From: an uncultured Lachnospiraceae bacterium
GTDB lineage: Bacteria; Bacillota; Clostridia; Lachnospirales; Lachnospiraceae
NCBI GenBank assembly: GCA_902767135.1
Contig: CACXGE010000047.1
Location: 1-40,056, forward strand
Length of the DNA: 40,056 bases
Direction of reading: 5' to 3'
The position numbers were made by a program, and so were the translations under genes. Below the pieces are notes generated by a model. That model ran no database searches. It was given only the letters and a program-made list of their open reading frames with translations, and was not told the DNA's origin. Positions 16,223 through 23,611 of the stretch are shown one piece after another (the stretch's first letter is position 1; each line of letters begins with the position of its first letter).

Positions 16223-17221
16223 CTACCTTTCACCAAACGGGAAAATCACATCTAACATACGAAGCATCTTAAAATCTCCTTTTGTTGTCATCTCACCTGA
16301 CATAAATGCCCGTTGAAAAGTGATTCTTCCGTTAATAATATTATCCATAATATGGTTTTCCAATCGAATTACCACATCTGCATTCTCTAAGTTTCCATAA
16401 TAGCATTCCAGCCCCCCTGGTCCTATATCTACAATCAGTGGTTTCTTCTTATCCTGTATTATAAATTTATATATCGCATAAAAGTTAGTCTCCGGCGTGT
16501 ATACCTGTTGGAAATCTTCCACATACTCTACCGGTTCTGAATACTCCTTCTTATTCATCATCCCCTTAAACAAGCTGGTCAATTCCAAAATATCTTCTTT
16601 TTGTTTTTTCACATAGGTGTCATCTGCGGCATACTTTGAAAGTTGCTCACTTTCCTGAGGTGTCAGCTCAATTCCTTTTGTCTGTAATACAGTCTTTTTC
16701 ACCGCCTGATTACTGGTTGGCAGCCCTACCTGATGTTGGGAAATGGCACGGTAGGTATTTTCTGCTTTTTTTTCTATTAACCTGGCAAAATCCTCATTCA
16801 TCTCAAAGTTCAAAAGATCTTCCACATAACCATATAATCCACTTAAAGGGGTTCCTCCCAAAATTTCCCATGCGTTGGACAAAGTGAGAATTGCCTCTTT
16901 TTCTCCATAGGTAGTTGACATTGCAATTGGTCTCATATACAATCCGCTAATCTTTGTCTTATCTCCGTATAGCCAGCATGCATCCAAAAACTGTTGCATA
17001 TATCCGCCAATCCCATACCATTCCACTGTTGTTGCCAAAATAATCCCATCTGCATCCTTAAAAGTCTGGGGCAGAGTTGCAATATTATTTTTCTGCTCAA
17101 ATAAATTATATCTTTCGGTCTTTACATTTAATTCATCAAACACTTCCTGCATCTTTGAGATTACATACAATGTTGGATCATCTATCAGACCTCTTCCGCC
17201 ATAATAAATGTTTATCTTCAT
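16223..17221 (-). CDS. Flavodoxin-like NAD(P)H oxidoreductase fused to an SCP2 domain
   Basis: 332 residues. Residues 1-190 look like an NADPH-dependent FMN reductase/flavodoxin fold: beta-strand start MKINIYYGGRG and ADGIILATTVEWYGIGGYMQQFLDACW, the usual FMN-contact loop region. The C-terminal 110 residues (NFYAIYKFIIQDKKKPLIVDIGPGGLECYYG... ending GRITFQRAFMSGEMTTKGDFKMLRMLDVIF) match the SCP2/sterol-carrier lipid-binding fold, with the typical GDF-hydrophobic end. The fusion implies a flavoenzyme acting on a hydrophobic substrate, which is inference. ATG 17221 follows AGAGGTAG. Confidence 0.78.
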   Translation of the reverse strand: MKINIYYGGRGLIDDPTLYVISKMQEVFDELNVKTERYNLFEQKNNIATLPQTFKDADGIILATTVEWYGIGGYMQQFLDACWLYGDKTKISGLYMRPIAMSTTYGEKEAILTLSNAWEILGGTPLSGLYGYVEDLLNFEMNEDFARLIEKKAENTYRAISQHQVGLPTSNQAVKKTVLQTKGIELTPQESEQLSKYAADDTYVKKQKEDILELTSLFKGMMNKKEYSEPVEYVEDFQQVYTPETNFYAIYKFIIQDKKKPLIVDIGPGGLECYYGNLENADVVIRLENHIMDNIINGRITFQRAFMSGEMTTKGDFKMLRMLDVIFPFGER

Positions 17222-17286
17222 TATTTATCTACCTCTTTCTTCCTTAAAACATTATCATGACTTTTTTTAAGTGTCAAGTAAAGGCG

Positions 17287-17505
17287 GTAACTGTAATTTC
17301 TCTCAATATCAGTAACAGTTCAGCCATAGGCTAAACTGTTACCAAATCGGGCAATGCCGACAAATGCAAAATTGCCCGATTTTTATTAAATGCACATTTT
17401 TTCACGTTCAGCGCAGTCAATGCGCAGACCTGCCTGAACTATTACCAATATCATTCTTGACTCATAGCTTGACAGCAAGTGTCATGCTTGGATCTGTACA
17501 GTCAC
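17287..17505. mobile_element. Family 2 MITE interrupted by a family 1 MITE
   Basis: The left end GTAACTGTA (17287-17295) and right end TACAGTCAC (17497-17505) are near-perfect inverted repeats. Removing the family 1 element and one CAATATCA leaves a 77-base sequence whose right 60 bases match the inverted family 2 copy at 14127-14186. The AGCTTgACA-gcaag-TGTcAtGCT hairpin has an A-T to G-C compensatory change. No 8-bp duplication is visible for this outer element. It ends 3 bases from the stop codon of the FHA gene. Confidence 0.65.
17312..17445. mobile_element. 134-bp MITE-like element, family 1, copy B
   Basis: Ends GTAACAGTTCAG and CTGAACTATTAC, flanked by perfect 8-bp duplication CAATATCA (17304-17311 and 17446-17453). 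Length and the three hairpins are as in copy A; the middle stem ATCGGGCAAT/ATTGCCCGAT is identical. The insertion target is inside a family 2 element. Confidence 0.88.
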
Positions 17506-17508
17506 CCG

Positions 17509-18618
17509 CTATACAAATCGATAATATACCTGGGCAAAATTTATTATATCTCCGGTTTTTAACTGAACCGTCTGATTTGCCTCCAAAGGTTCTTCGTTGA
17601 TTCCTGTTCCATTGGTTGAATTTAAATCTGTAAGAAAAATTTCCCCATCCAACTCCTCTAATTGGGCGTGTATTCTGCTGATTAAACTATGTGGCACTAC
17701 TCCGTCTGCCCAGTCCTTTCCCTTCCCAATCACAAAAGGAAACTTAGTAATAGAAAAATCTTCATATCCCCCATCGCTTAGCGCCACCAGATAATGTAGG
17801 GACTTTTCTTTATTTTCTTTTAGCAGAACAGTATGTCCATAATATTCATCCTCTGTTTCGTCTTCCTCCACTTCCGTTACACTAGCAACATCTCCCTCAT
17901 ATCCGTGGAATTCTTCTTCCTCATTAAGATTATCCTCCCGCTTTATTTTGCGCAGGAAACTAGACAAAAATCTGCCCTCAGCAACTCTTGGCTCTGGCAT
18001 TTGCCTATTGGCATCCTTGAGTTCTTTCTCTGGGAAATCATCACACTCATTATACTCTTTTGCCTGATGTTTTATACTTTTGAACTGGAGAGTCTGCCGT
18101 ATACAGTTTAGCATATCATAATTTTCCTGCTGTGTATAACGATACATACCATAACCTTGTTCTATTAATTCTTTGTCGTTATAATCCAAGTGATTAATCA
18201 AATATTCTGCCAGTTCATGAAAACTCTGTTCTATGGATTTGCTTTTCCTCTCCGGGTAATAACAAAACTTTACCTGTAAATTTTCCATATCAGCGTAAAT
18301 ATATTCTGGTAAAAGACACAATTCATCCGGGTTTAGAAAATATCTTTCTAACTCACAATACGTTTTCTGAATCTGCGAGACTAATCCTTGAAAGCTTTGG
18401 GCATCTATTTGTCTCTTTTCACAGATTCGCGTCAATGACTGCTTTGAACTAATGTCATACTGTACCTTCATTTTATTGTCTATGTGTAAAATAAAACAGG
18501 GCAGTAAGCCTGAAATTTCATATTGCTCCAACATTTTATATTTATAGTTATACTTACTGGGTTCTGTTTCAAATACCAGACAGTTTCTGTTCTGTTCTCT
18601 TTTATAATATTCCTGCAC
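17509..18618 (-). CDS. FHA-domain protein of the Tad locus (DUF6382-like N-terminus)
   Basis: 369 residues. The first 170 residues resemble the DUF6382 module found ahead of FHA domains in Clostridia. A charged linker follows, and a C-terminal FHA domain (about 293-369) keeps its phosphothreonine-binding residues: IGKGKD, S314-R315-I-H317 and NSTNGT (333-338). FHA domains read Thr phosphorylation, so it may tie pilus assembly to a Ser/Thr kinase encoded elsewhere. Start is GTG 18618 with AAGGTGAATCC upstream, 4 bases after the preceding gene. It is the last gene of the Tad operon. Confidence 0.85.
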   Translation of the reverse strand: MQEYYKREQNRNCLVFETEPSKYNYKYKMLEQYEISGLLPCFILHIDNKMKVQYDISSKQSLTRICEKRQIDAQSFQGLVSQIQKTYCELERYFLNPDELCLLPEYIYADMENLQVKFCYYPERKSKSIEQSFHELAEYLINHLDYNDKELIEQGYGMYRYTQQENYDMLNCIRQTLQFKSIKHQAKEYNECDDFPEKELKDANRQMPEPRVAEGRFLSSFLRKIKREDNLNEEEEFHGYEGDVASVTEVEEDETEDEYYGHTVLLKENKEKSLHYLVALSDGGYEDFSITKFPFVIGKGKDWADGVVPHSLISRIHAQLEELDGEIFLTDLNSTNGTGINEEPLEANQTVQLKTGDIINFAQVYYRFV

Positions 18619-18622
18619 GGAT

Positions 18623-19126
18623 TCACCTTCTTTCTTCTTCCTTCTTTTTTATCCCTTCTTTTTGCTGTTCTTTCGTACCATTTATTTTTGCATCCTCCCA
18701 TTGAAGATATCGGGCTACCAGCTTTTGGTTATTTTTTCTAATTGCATACTCTGTTTCCTTAATTGTCACCTTCCCCATAAAAGGAAGATAGAATTTTATT
18801 TGGCCCGTGACAGACATACTTGTAATTCCTTTTTTATTGGTCAATACAATAGCCTTGGGCAAAGCTAAATTACCTTTTAATATTTTTTCACCCTCCTCCT
18901 GAAATTCATACTTTTCCTTTTCCATTTCCACATTTGCCAATTTTCTTGCCATATAATAACAGTCCGCAGACAAAGCTACCTGATTATATACATAAATCAT
19001 GAGAAAACACATTACTATAATGCATACCACTGTCATCGGAACAATATAGCTTGCCTCCACTGTCATACTGGCTTTTTCCTTTCTTACAATGCTTTTTTTA
19101 ATTCTCCTTAAATATCTTCTATTCAA
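18623..19126 (-). CDS. TadE-like minor pseudopilin
   Basis: 167 residues. A short basic leader ends in KEKASMTVEAS, followed by a hydrophobic helix (YIVPMTVVCIIVMCFLMIYVYN), the TadE pattern, with Glu at +5 if cleavage precedes Ser. The C-terminus is very charged (KEQQKEGIKKKEEERR). The start appears to be TTG 19126, with GGAGATGG at good spacing, overlapping the stop of the preceding peptidase gene by 8 bases. It is probably processed by a prepilin peptidase encoded in this operon. Confidence 0.8.
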   Translation of the reverse strand: MNRRYLRRIKKSIVRKEKASMTVEASYIVPMTVVCIIVMCFLMIYVYNQVALSADCYYMARKLANVEMEKEKYEFQEEGEKILKGNLALPKAIVLTNKKGITSMSVTGQIKFYLPFMGKVTIKETEYAIRKNNQKLVARYLQWEDAKINGTKEQQKEGIKKKEEERR

Positions 19127-19553
19127 CTATACCCATCTCCAATCCAACTGCCACCATAGTTCCTATACACAAAAAGGGGGCAAATGGGAAACTGATGTTT
19201 TTCTTTCTTCTCTTTGAAAACACAAAATACCCTATGGCAAATAATGCTGCAAGAAAAAAAGAAACCAACACACAAAAGAATGCCTGCTCCCATTGCATAG
19301 ATACTATCACCATCTCAATCAGCCACACATCACCTTTCCCAATAGCCTCCCTTGTCATTACACTTGTCCCATACAGCAATATCCCCACAACCAAAAGAAT
19401 CATTATCTCCTCCCATTGCATTCCTTTACACCACAACTGAAATGAAACCATTGCCAGAATATATATACCAGGAAGAATTACCAATATTTTTCTCTCCCTT
19501 ATATCCACAATACTTTCGATTCCCAACAATAAGATTAATATTAACTTTTCCAA
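19119..19553 (-). CDS. Second A24 prepilin peptidase of the Tad locus
   Basis: 144 residues, polytopic membrane protein. The two aspartates of the A24 aspartic peptidases are visible: D17 in ESIVDIRERKI and the Asp of GKGDVWLIE (near residue 75). It is the small TadV/CpaA-like form without the N-methylation domain. Start TTG 19553 has AGGAGG six bases upstream; the gene begins two bases after the TadE gene's stop. A separate A24 peptidase opens the operon at 26534, so this locus has two. Confidence 0.85.
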   Translation of the reverse strand: MEKLILILLLGIESIVDIRERKILVILPGIYILAMVSFQLWCKGMQWEEIMILLVVGILLYGTSVMTREAIGKGDVWLIEMVIVSMQWEQAFFCVLVSFFLAALFAIGYFVFSKRRKKNISFPFAPFLCIGTMVAVGLEMGIVE

Positions 19554-19555
19554 AC

Positions 19556-20515
19556 TTATCCTCCTGTTTTTTCACACCTGCTACACAACCGTCGATTGGC
19601 AACCTCTTTTTTTTTAACCCTTTCTATGGTTCTCTTTAGTCCGCTGCACAATAAGGAATTGTGGTATCTCTCCCCTTGATTCGTCACATAGTACCAGCCT
19701 GGATTTTTCATATTTTTACACCTTATACAGGGCTTGTACTTTGTCTGTTTTTTTATGTTCCCTATGGAAATCTGTGTGATAGATAATGCCAAATGGGTAC
19801 AATACCGATTAGTATGATACACGCTGTCTCCTGTGGTTATATATACATATTCACTATCCTCTGCGTCCTTTACCGATTTACCTGTGAAACATTTCCGATA
19901 TACCTTCTGTCTGCAGGGAATGCTAATTTTCTTTCCTGATATATTTGTAAATATAATTTTGTATGTTACCTGCAAGTCTAAGCAGTCATTCTTGTTTACT
20001 TTACTGTTTGCCAAGGAAAAACCTAATACTTTATGATCTATATACTTTATGTTCACATTACTTTTACTAATATTGCTTAAAAATATTGCATACCCTTCCT
20101 CCACCGTTGGAGCAATACCCAGACCCGCCATGGTATCTGCTGTCATCTCCAGGGTCCACTGTACCTGTTCTTCTACTCTGGTAACAGTGATCACCTGTAT
20201 CATCAGATAGCTGAAAAACAAAAATATAGGTACTACCATTGCAGCTTCCACCGTTAGAGAGCCTTTTTTACGACAAAAAGGGAGAATAGCATATGATTTC
20301 TTTTGTGGTCTGTGTTTTTTTGACATGACAAAATACTGACTTAAAATTTTTTCTTTATCGTGTTTCTGCGTTTTTGTGTTTTTTCTTTTTTGATTTTTAG
20401 ATTTCAATATAGACTTTTTACCTGTATTTAGATATGAAAGCGAATTACATAATTGAAAATTTATGTAATTGAAAGACATCGCCACCTGTTTTAACATATC
20501 CACAAAAGAAACCAT
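19556..20515 (-). CDS. TadE-like pseudopilin with C-terminal cysteine modules
   Basis: About 319 residues from ATG 20515, which has AAAGGGGGG upstream. The pilin-type signature CRKKGSLTVEAAMVVPIFLFF begins only near residue 82 (Glu at +5 after Gly). The Lys-rich stretch before it is unusually long for TadE; an ATG at 20326 would give a typical short leader but lacks a ribosome binding site. The C-terminal 100 residues carry two copies of a module YHTNRYC...PCIRC and YHNSLLC...LCSRC, like metal-binding or disulfide modules of secreted clostridial proteins. Situated between the DUF5702 and second peptidase genes. Confidence 0.75.
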   Translation of the reverse strand: MVSFVDMLKQVAMSFNYINFQLCNSLSYLNTGKKSILKSKNQKRKNTKTQKHDKEKILSQYFVMSKKHRPQKKSYAILPFCRKKGSLTVEAAMVVPIFLFFSYLMIQVITVTRVEEQVQWTLEMTADTMAGLGIAPTVEEGYAIFLSNISKSNVNIKYIDHKVLGFSLANSKVNKNDCLDLQVTYKIIFTNISGKKISIPCRQKVYRKCFTGKSVKDAEDSEYVYITTGDSVYHTNRYCTHLALSITQISIGNIKKQTKYKPCIRCKNMKNPGWYYVTNQGERYHNSLLCSGLKRTIERVKKKEVANRRLCSRCEKTGG

Positions 20516-20538
20516 AGGATATCCCCCCTTTCTATGTC

Positions 20539-21939
20539 TTAATAACCTACTTCTTTTGTTGCCTGTATGAGAGTGCCCTTTCTGGACCTTACCGCTACCT
20601 TTGTGGTAAATTTCCAAACACAGTGGTCTAACCGAAATCCATTCATCTGGGTTTTATTTCTGATATTTTGCTCCACCATATCCATCATCCTATAACAGGC
20701 ATCCTTTTTTTTCGTGCTGCACAGTAACATAAATGTATAATCGTTGTAGGTGAGTCCCTGAGAATCTTCTGTCACGTTTCCCTTTGATACTTGCACTATG
20801 GAACAGAGATTGTTTAGGGACAGTCTCCAGTTTGCTGCTGTTTTTTCAAAGGCAATTTTTCCGCCACTCAGCAAACACTTTACTTCTAATATACTCTCAC
20901 CGTATGCCCATACTCCCAAAATAGCAAACATCATAGCTGTGATTAGCGGTTGTAGTCCTGTATATCCTACCAGTGCTATGGCCAGAGTATTTGCTTCCGC
21001 CATTTTTTCGCTGTCAGTCAAAAGATATACAAAATTTATTCCCTCCCTGATTAACAGTATTTTATTTACCACCTCTGTTAAATTTTCTTTATCTGTTTTC
21101 TTTCCTGCAATAATATATTCTTGCTGATATTGCAAGCCTGCTCCATTTTCTTTGTTATGATTTGTGTAATTGCAGCACTTATCCCTTATGTATAAGTTAT
21201 ATATCAACCTATCCGCTGGATTATCATCTGTTGTAATTTTTCCGGCTCCCTTCACTAACTTTCGATGTGATATACTATTATTTATATCTATTTCCTGATG
21301 AGACAAAGAGGTGGAATCACACACCAATCCCAAAATTCCATTCTCTTTTACAGCATTTATAATCTCTACCGGATTTGGAATCTCTTCCGCTTTTTCCTTT
21401 GCCTCTTTGTCTACTTTCAAGTCACTTGGAACCTCTAACTCTTCCTTTGTAACTTTATTTTCTTCCTTTTCTCTCTCCTTTTCATCTGCCTGGCCCTTTT
21501 TTTCTTGTAAGTTTTTTGCCTCATCCAACACTTTTTGAGGAAGCACTGATTTGTATGCCTCCACAACTTCTTGATAAAAAGGCTCTCCGTTTCTGTCTGT
21601 TGCCATAACTTCATTTTCTATTTGTACATTTTGAGTCTGCATTTGCAACATTCCACAAGTATGTTCCAAGTTTTCATACAGGTACTCATCCATGCGGTTA
21701 GCAATTCTTTCTTTTTGAAAATTGCCATCACTGCCCCCGCTAAAATAAAAGAAAATTCCATACTCATTTACCAGTTCCCTGGCATACTCCCCTAACACCG
21801 ACTCTGTGGCAATATCCATGGTTGAATATACCCTGACCCTGTCCTGTTGCTCCATAGCTTCTGTCAATATCTGCGCCATCAAGGCTATAATAATGACCGC
21901 TACCAAGGACAGATACACTGTAATACTTCCCCTTCTCAT
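20539..21939 (-). CDS. DUF5702-type TadG-like pseudopilin
   Basis: 466 residues with a pilin-like N-terminus RRGSITVYLSLVAVIIIALM, a long extracytoplasmic region with a charged, coiled-coil-like segment (about 145-200), a hydrophobic segment near 325-345 (LVGYTGLQPLITAMMFAILG) and a cysteine-containing C-terminus. It matches DUF5702 proteins of clostridial Tad loci. The +5 position after the predicted Gly cleavage site is Tyr, not Glu, unlike the other pilins here. It starts 2 bases after the Flp pilin stop codon, so translation is probably coupled. Confidence 0.85.
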   Translation of the reverse strand: MRRGSITVYLSLVAVIIIALMAQILTEAMEQQDRVRVYSTMDIATESVLGEYARELVNEYGIFFYFSGGSDGNFQKERIANRMDEYLYENLEHTCGMLQMQTQNVQIENEVMATDRNGEPFYQEVVEAYKSVLPQKVLDEAKNLQEKKGQADEKEREKEENKVTKEELEVPSDLKVDKEAKEKAEEIPNPVEIINAVKENGILGLVCDSTSLSHQEIDINNSISHRKLVKGAGKITTDDNPADRLIYNLYIRDKCCNYTNHNKENGAGLQYQQEYIIAGKKTDKENLTEVVNKILLIREGINFVYLLTDSEKMAEANTLAIALVGYTGLQPLITAMMFAILGVWAYGESILEVKCLLSGGKIAFEKTAANWRLSLNNLCSIVQVSKGNVTEDSQGLTYNDYTFMLLCSTKKKDACYRMMDMVEQNIRNKTQMNGFRLDHCVWKFTTKVAVRSRKGTLIQATKEVGY

Positions 21940-21941
21940 AA

Positions 21942-22115
21942 TTACTTAATAATTTTATTGCTATCACTGGTAATCTTACTAAAAATATTGGTTACCAAAC
22001 TGGTTAACTGGCTCTTAAATACAATAACCAAGCCGATTAACACCACTAATATCAAAATAATTTCCACTACACCTACACCGTCTTCTTCCACCAAAAAATT
22101 TTTTACTTCCTTCAT
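21942..22115 (-). CDS. flp: Flp-type type IVb pilin
   Basis: A 57-residue protein: MKEVKNFLVEEDGVGVVEII followed by LILVVLIGLVIVFKSQLTSL and a short Lys-rich tail. It has the Flp hallmark of a short charged leader, Gly cleavage site (EDG/VGVVE) with Glu at +5, and one long hydrophobic helix. It is the expected major pilus subunit. ATG 22115 follows AAGGAGAG. A 134-bp hairpin-rich insertion element lies immediately upstream, between tadC and this gene, which may uncouple pilin expression from the assembly genes. Confidence 0.9.
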   Translation of the reverse strand: MKEVKNFLVEEDGVGVVEIILILVVLIGLVIVFKSQLTSLVTNIFSKITSDSNKIIK

Positions 22116-22153
22116 ATTTCTCTCTCCTTTTTCTCTCTATTTGCTTATAATAC

Positions 22154-22287
22154 GTATCTGTTCAGAGCTACTGAAAAGATACGTAAATGGTGCAATGCCG
22201 ACAAATGCATAATTGCCCCATTTTTGTGAAATTTACATTTTTCCACGGTCTCAGCAGTAAATGCTGAGACCTGTACTGAATAGTTAC
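22154..22287. mobile_element. 134-bp MITE-like element, family 1, copy C, inside the Tad operon
   Basis: Ends GTATCTGTTCAG and CTGAATAGTTAC, flanked by perfect 8-bp duplication TATAATAC (22146-22153 and 22288-22295). Hairpin I (GTATCTgTTCAG/CTGAAaAGATAC), the middle hairpin and hairpin III (GGTCTCAGCA-gtaaa-TGCTGAGACC, 22247-22271) have different stem sequences from copies A and B but the same pairing. The element's end base completes the tadC stop codon (TA+G). Confidence 0.88.
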
Positions 22288-23609
22288 TATAATACAAATG
22301 AAAATATTGCCGGTACCATGATAATTACAAGAGTGAGAAACAACATTAACCCCATAGGGAGCAAAAGTTTTGTCCCTGCCTTTTCTCCTGCTTCTTTAGC
22401 AATTCTTTTCTTCTTTTCAAATGCTTCTACTGTTTCTTGTTGCAATGACTGCAAAAATGTTTTAGAACCCTTCTCCAACTGTTGAATCAAAAGCGTTGTA
22501 AGCCTTCGATACTCCACCAGACCGATTCGTTCCCCCATTGCACTATAAGCTGCATGTTCACTGCTTCCACTTTTCATTTCATAATAGGTTTTACTAAGTT
22601 CCTCATAGCCAAATTTCTCTCTTTTTTGTTTTCCCTTTCTTGCTTTCTTTTGAATTTCATAATCCTCTACTATTTTCTTTATGGCACTTTTACAGTTCAT
22701 CCCCGCCTGGATATAAAGACACATTCTGCTCACTAACTCTGGATAATCCTTTAATAATATCTCTTCTTTTTTTCTTCTTCCCTTTTTCTCATCTTCATAG
22801 ACACCATAGCATAGTATTACTGTAACCACAGGTACACTTAGCAAAAGCCACCAAGGTCTTTTTTCTTCCTCTTTAAAAAAAGTTACTTTCTCTCCACCAA
22901 TTTCTTTTGGCAGCTTAATCTCATTGCTTTTTTCCCCGTGTATCAGATTTTTTCCGATGATCCAACTCACAGCCTTATTCCACCAGGTATCACTCTTGTC
23001 CTCTGGAACTATTACATTGACATGAAATTCATATTCCTCTGTAAAATCGCCTAATTCTAATAACGCACAAATACTTACTATGGTATTATCCACCTCCTGG
23101 GTATAATTGTTTACCTGTCCCTCTGATGTAACTACATCTTCTTTACTGCTTTGATAACTTATTGTTACAGGATATCCCTCTATCTCTTCTACAAAGTTTA
23201 AATCCTCACTGACTTTATCTAAAGATGTGTTGTCTCCTAATATTTTTACAATTAACTGTTCTTTTACTTTTTGGAATATATCCTGTGCCTCTTTTTTGCT
23301 ATACACTTTTTCAGGTACGATAATATGAGTTTTGCCCTTTATTTTACTATCCCCTATACGATAATCTATGCTATAGTTTTCCTCCTCTATCTGCTTTTCT
23401 ATGGTTTCATATGTTTGTAACCCATGGGGTTTATAAGTTACCACGTAGAGCAGAACAATAAAAAATAATGCCAAAATACATATAACTATTTTTTTAACTT
23501 CTTCTAACACTTGTTTTTTTAAAAGTTCTTCCTCCTGCCATACCACCGATGCCCGCTTTTCCTCTATCAACCCCTTTACAAATCTTGTTTTATATATCCA
23601 TTCCTTCAC
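22287..23609 (-). CDS. tadC: TadC-like type II secretion F-domain membrane protein
   Basis: About 440 residues from GTG 23609, which has AGAGGT at good spacing and begins two bases after the tadB stop. Helices near residues 42-62 and 275-292 frame an extracytoplasmic region (KTHIIVPEKVYSKKEAQDIF onward) that is larger than in classical TadC. A T2SSF domain (SRMCLYIQAGMNCKSAIKKI) and two C-terminal helices follow. It forms the inner-membrane platform with TadB. The stop codon now reads TAG, created by the insertion of the 134-bp element; removing the element restores TAA with the same protein. Confidence 0.87.
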   Translation of the reverse strand: MKEWIYKTRFVKGLIEEKRASVVWQEEELLKKQVLEEVKKIVICILALFFIVLLYVVTYKPHGLQTYETIEKQIEEENYSIDYRIGDSKIKGKTHIIVPEKVYSKKEAQDIFQKVKEQLIVKILGDNTSLDKVSEDLNFVEEIEGYPVTISYQSSKEDVVTSEGQVNNYTQEVDNTIVSICALLELGDFTEEYEFHVNVIVPEDKSDTWWNKAVSWIIGKNLIHGEKSNEIKLPKEIGGEKVTFFKEEEKRPWWLLLSVPVVTVILCYGVYEDEKKGRRKKEEILLKDYPELVSRMCLYIQAGMNCKSAIKKIVEDYEIQKKARKGKQKREKFGYEELSKTYYEMKSGSSEHAAYSAMGERIGLVEYRRLTTLLIQQLEKGSKTFLQSLQQETVEAFEKKKRIAKEAGEKAGTKLLLPMGLMLFLTLVIIMVPAIFSFVL

Positions 23610-23611
23610 TT

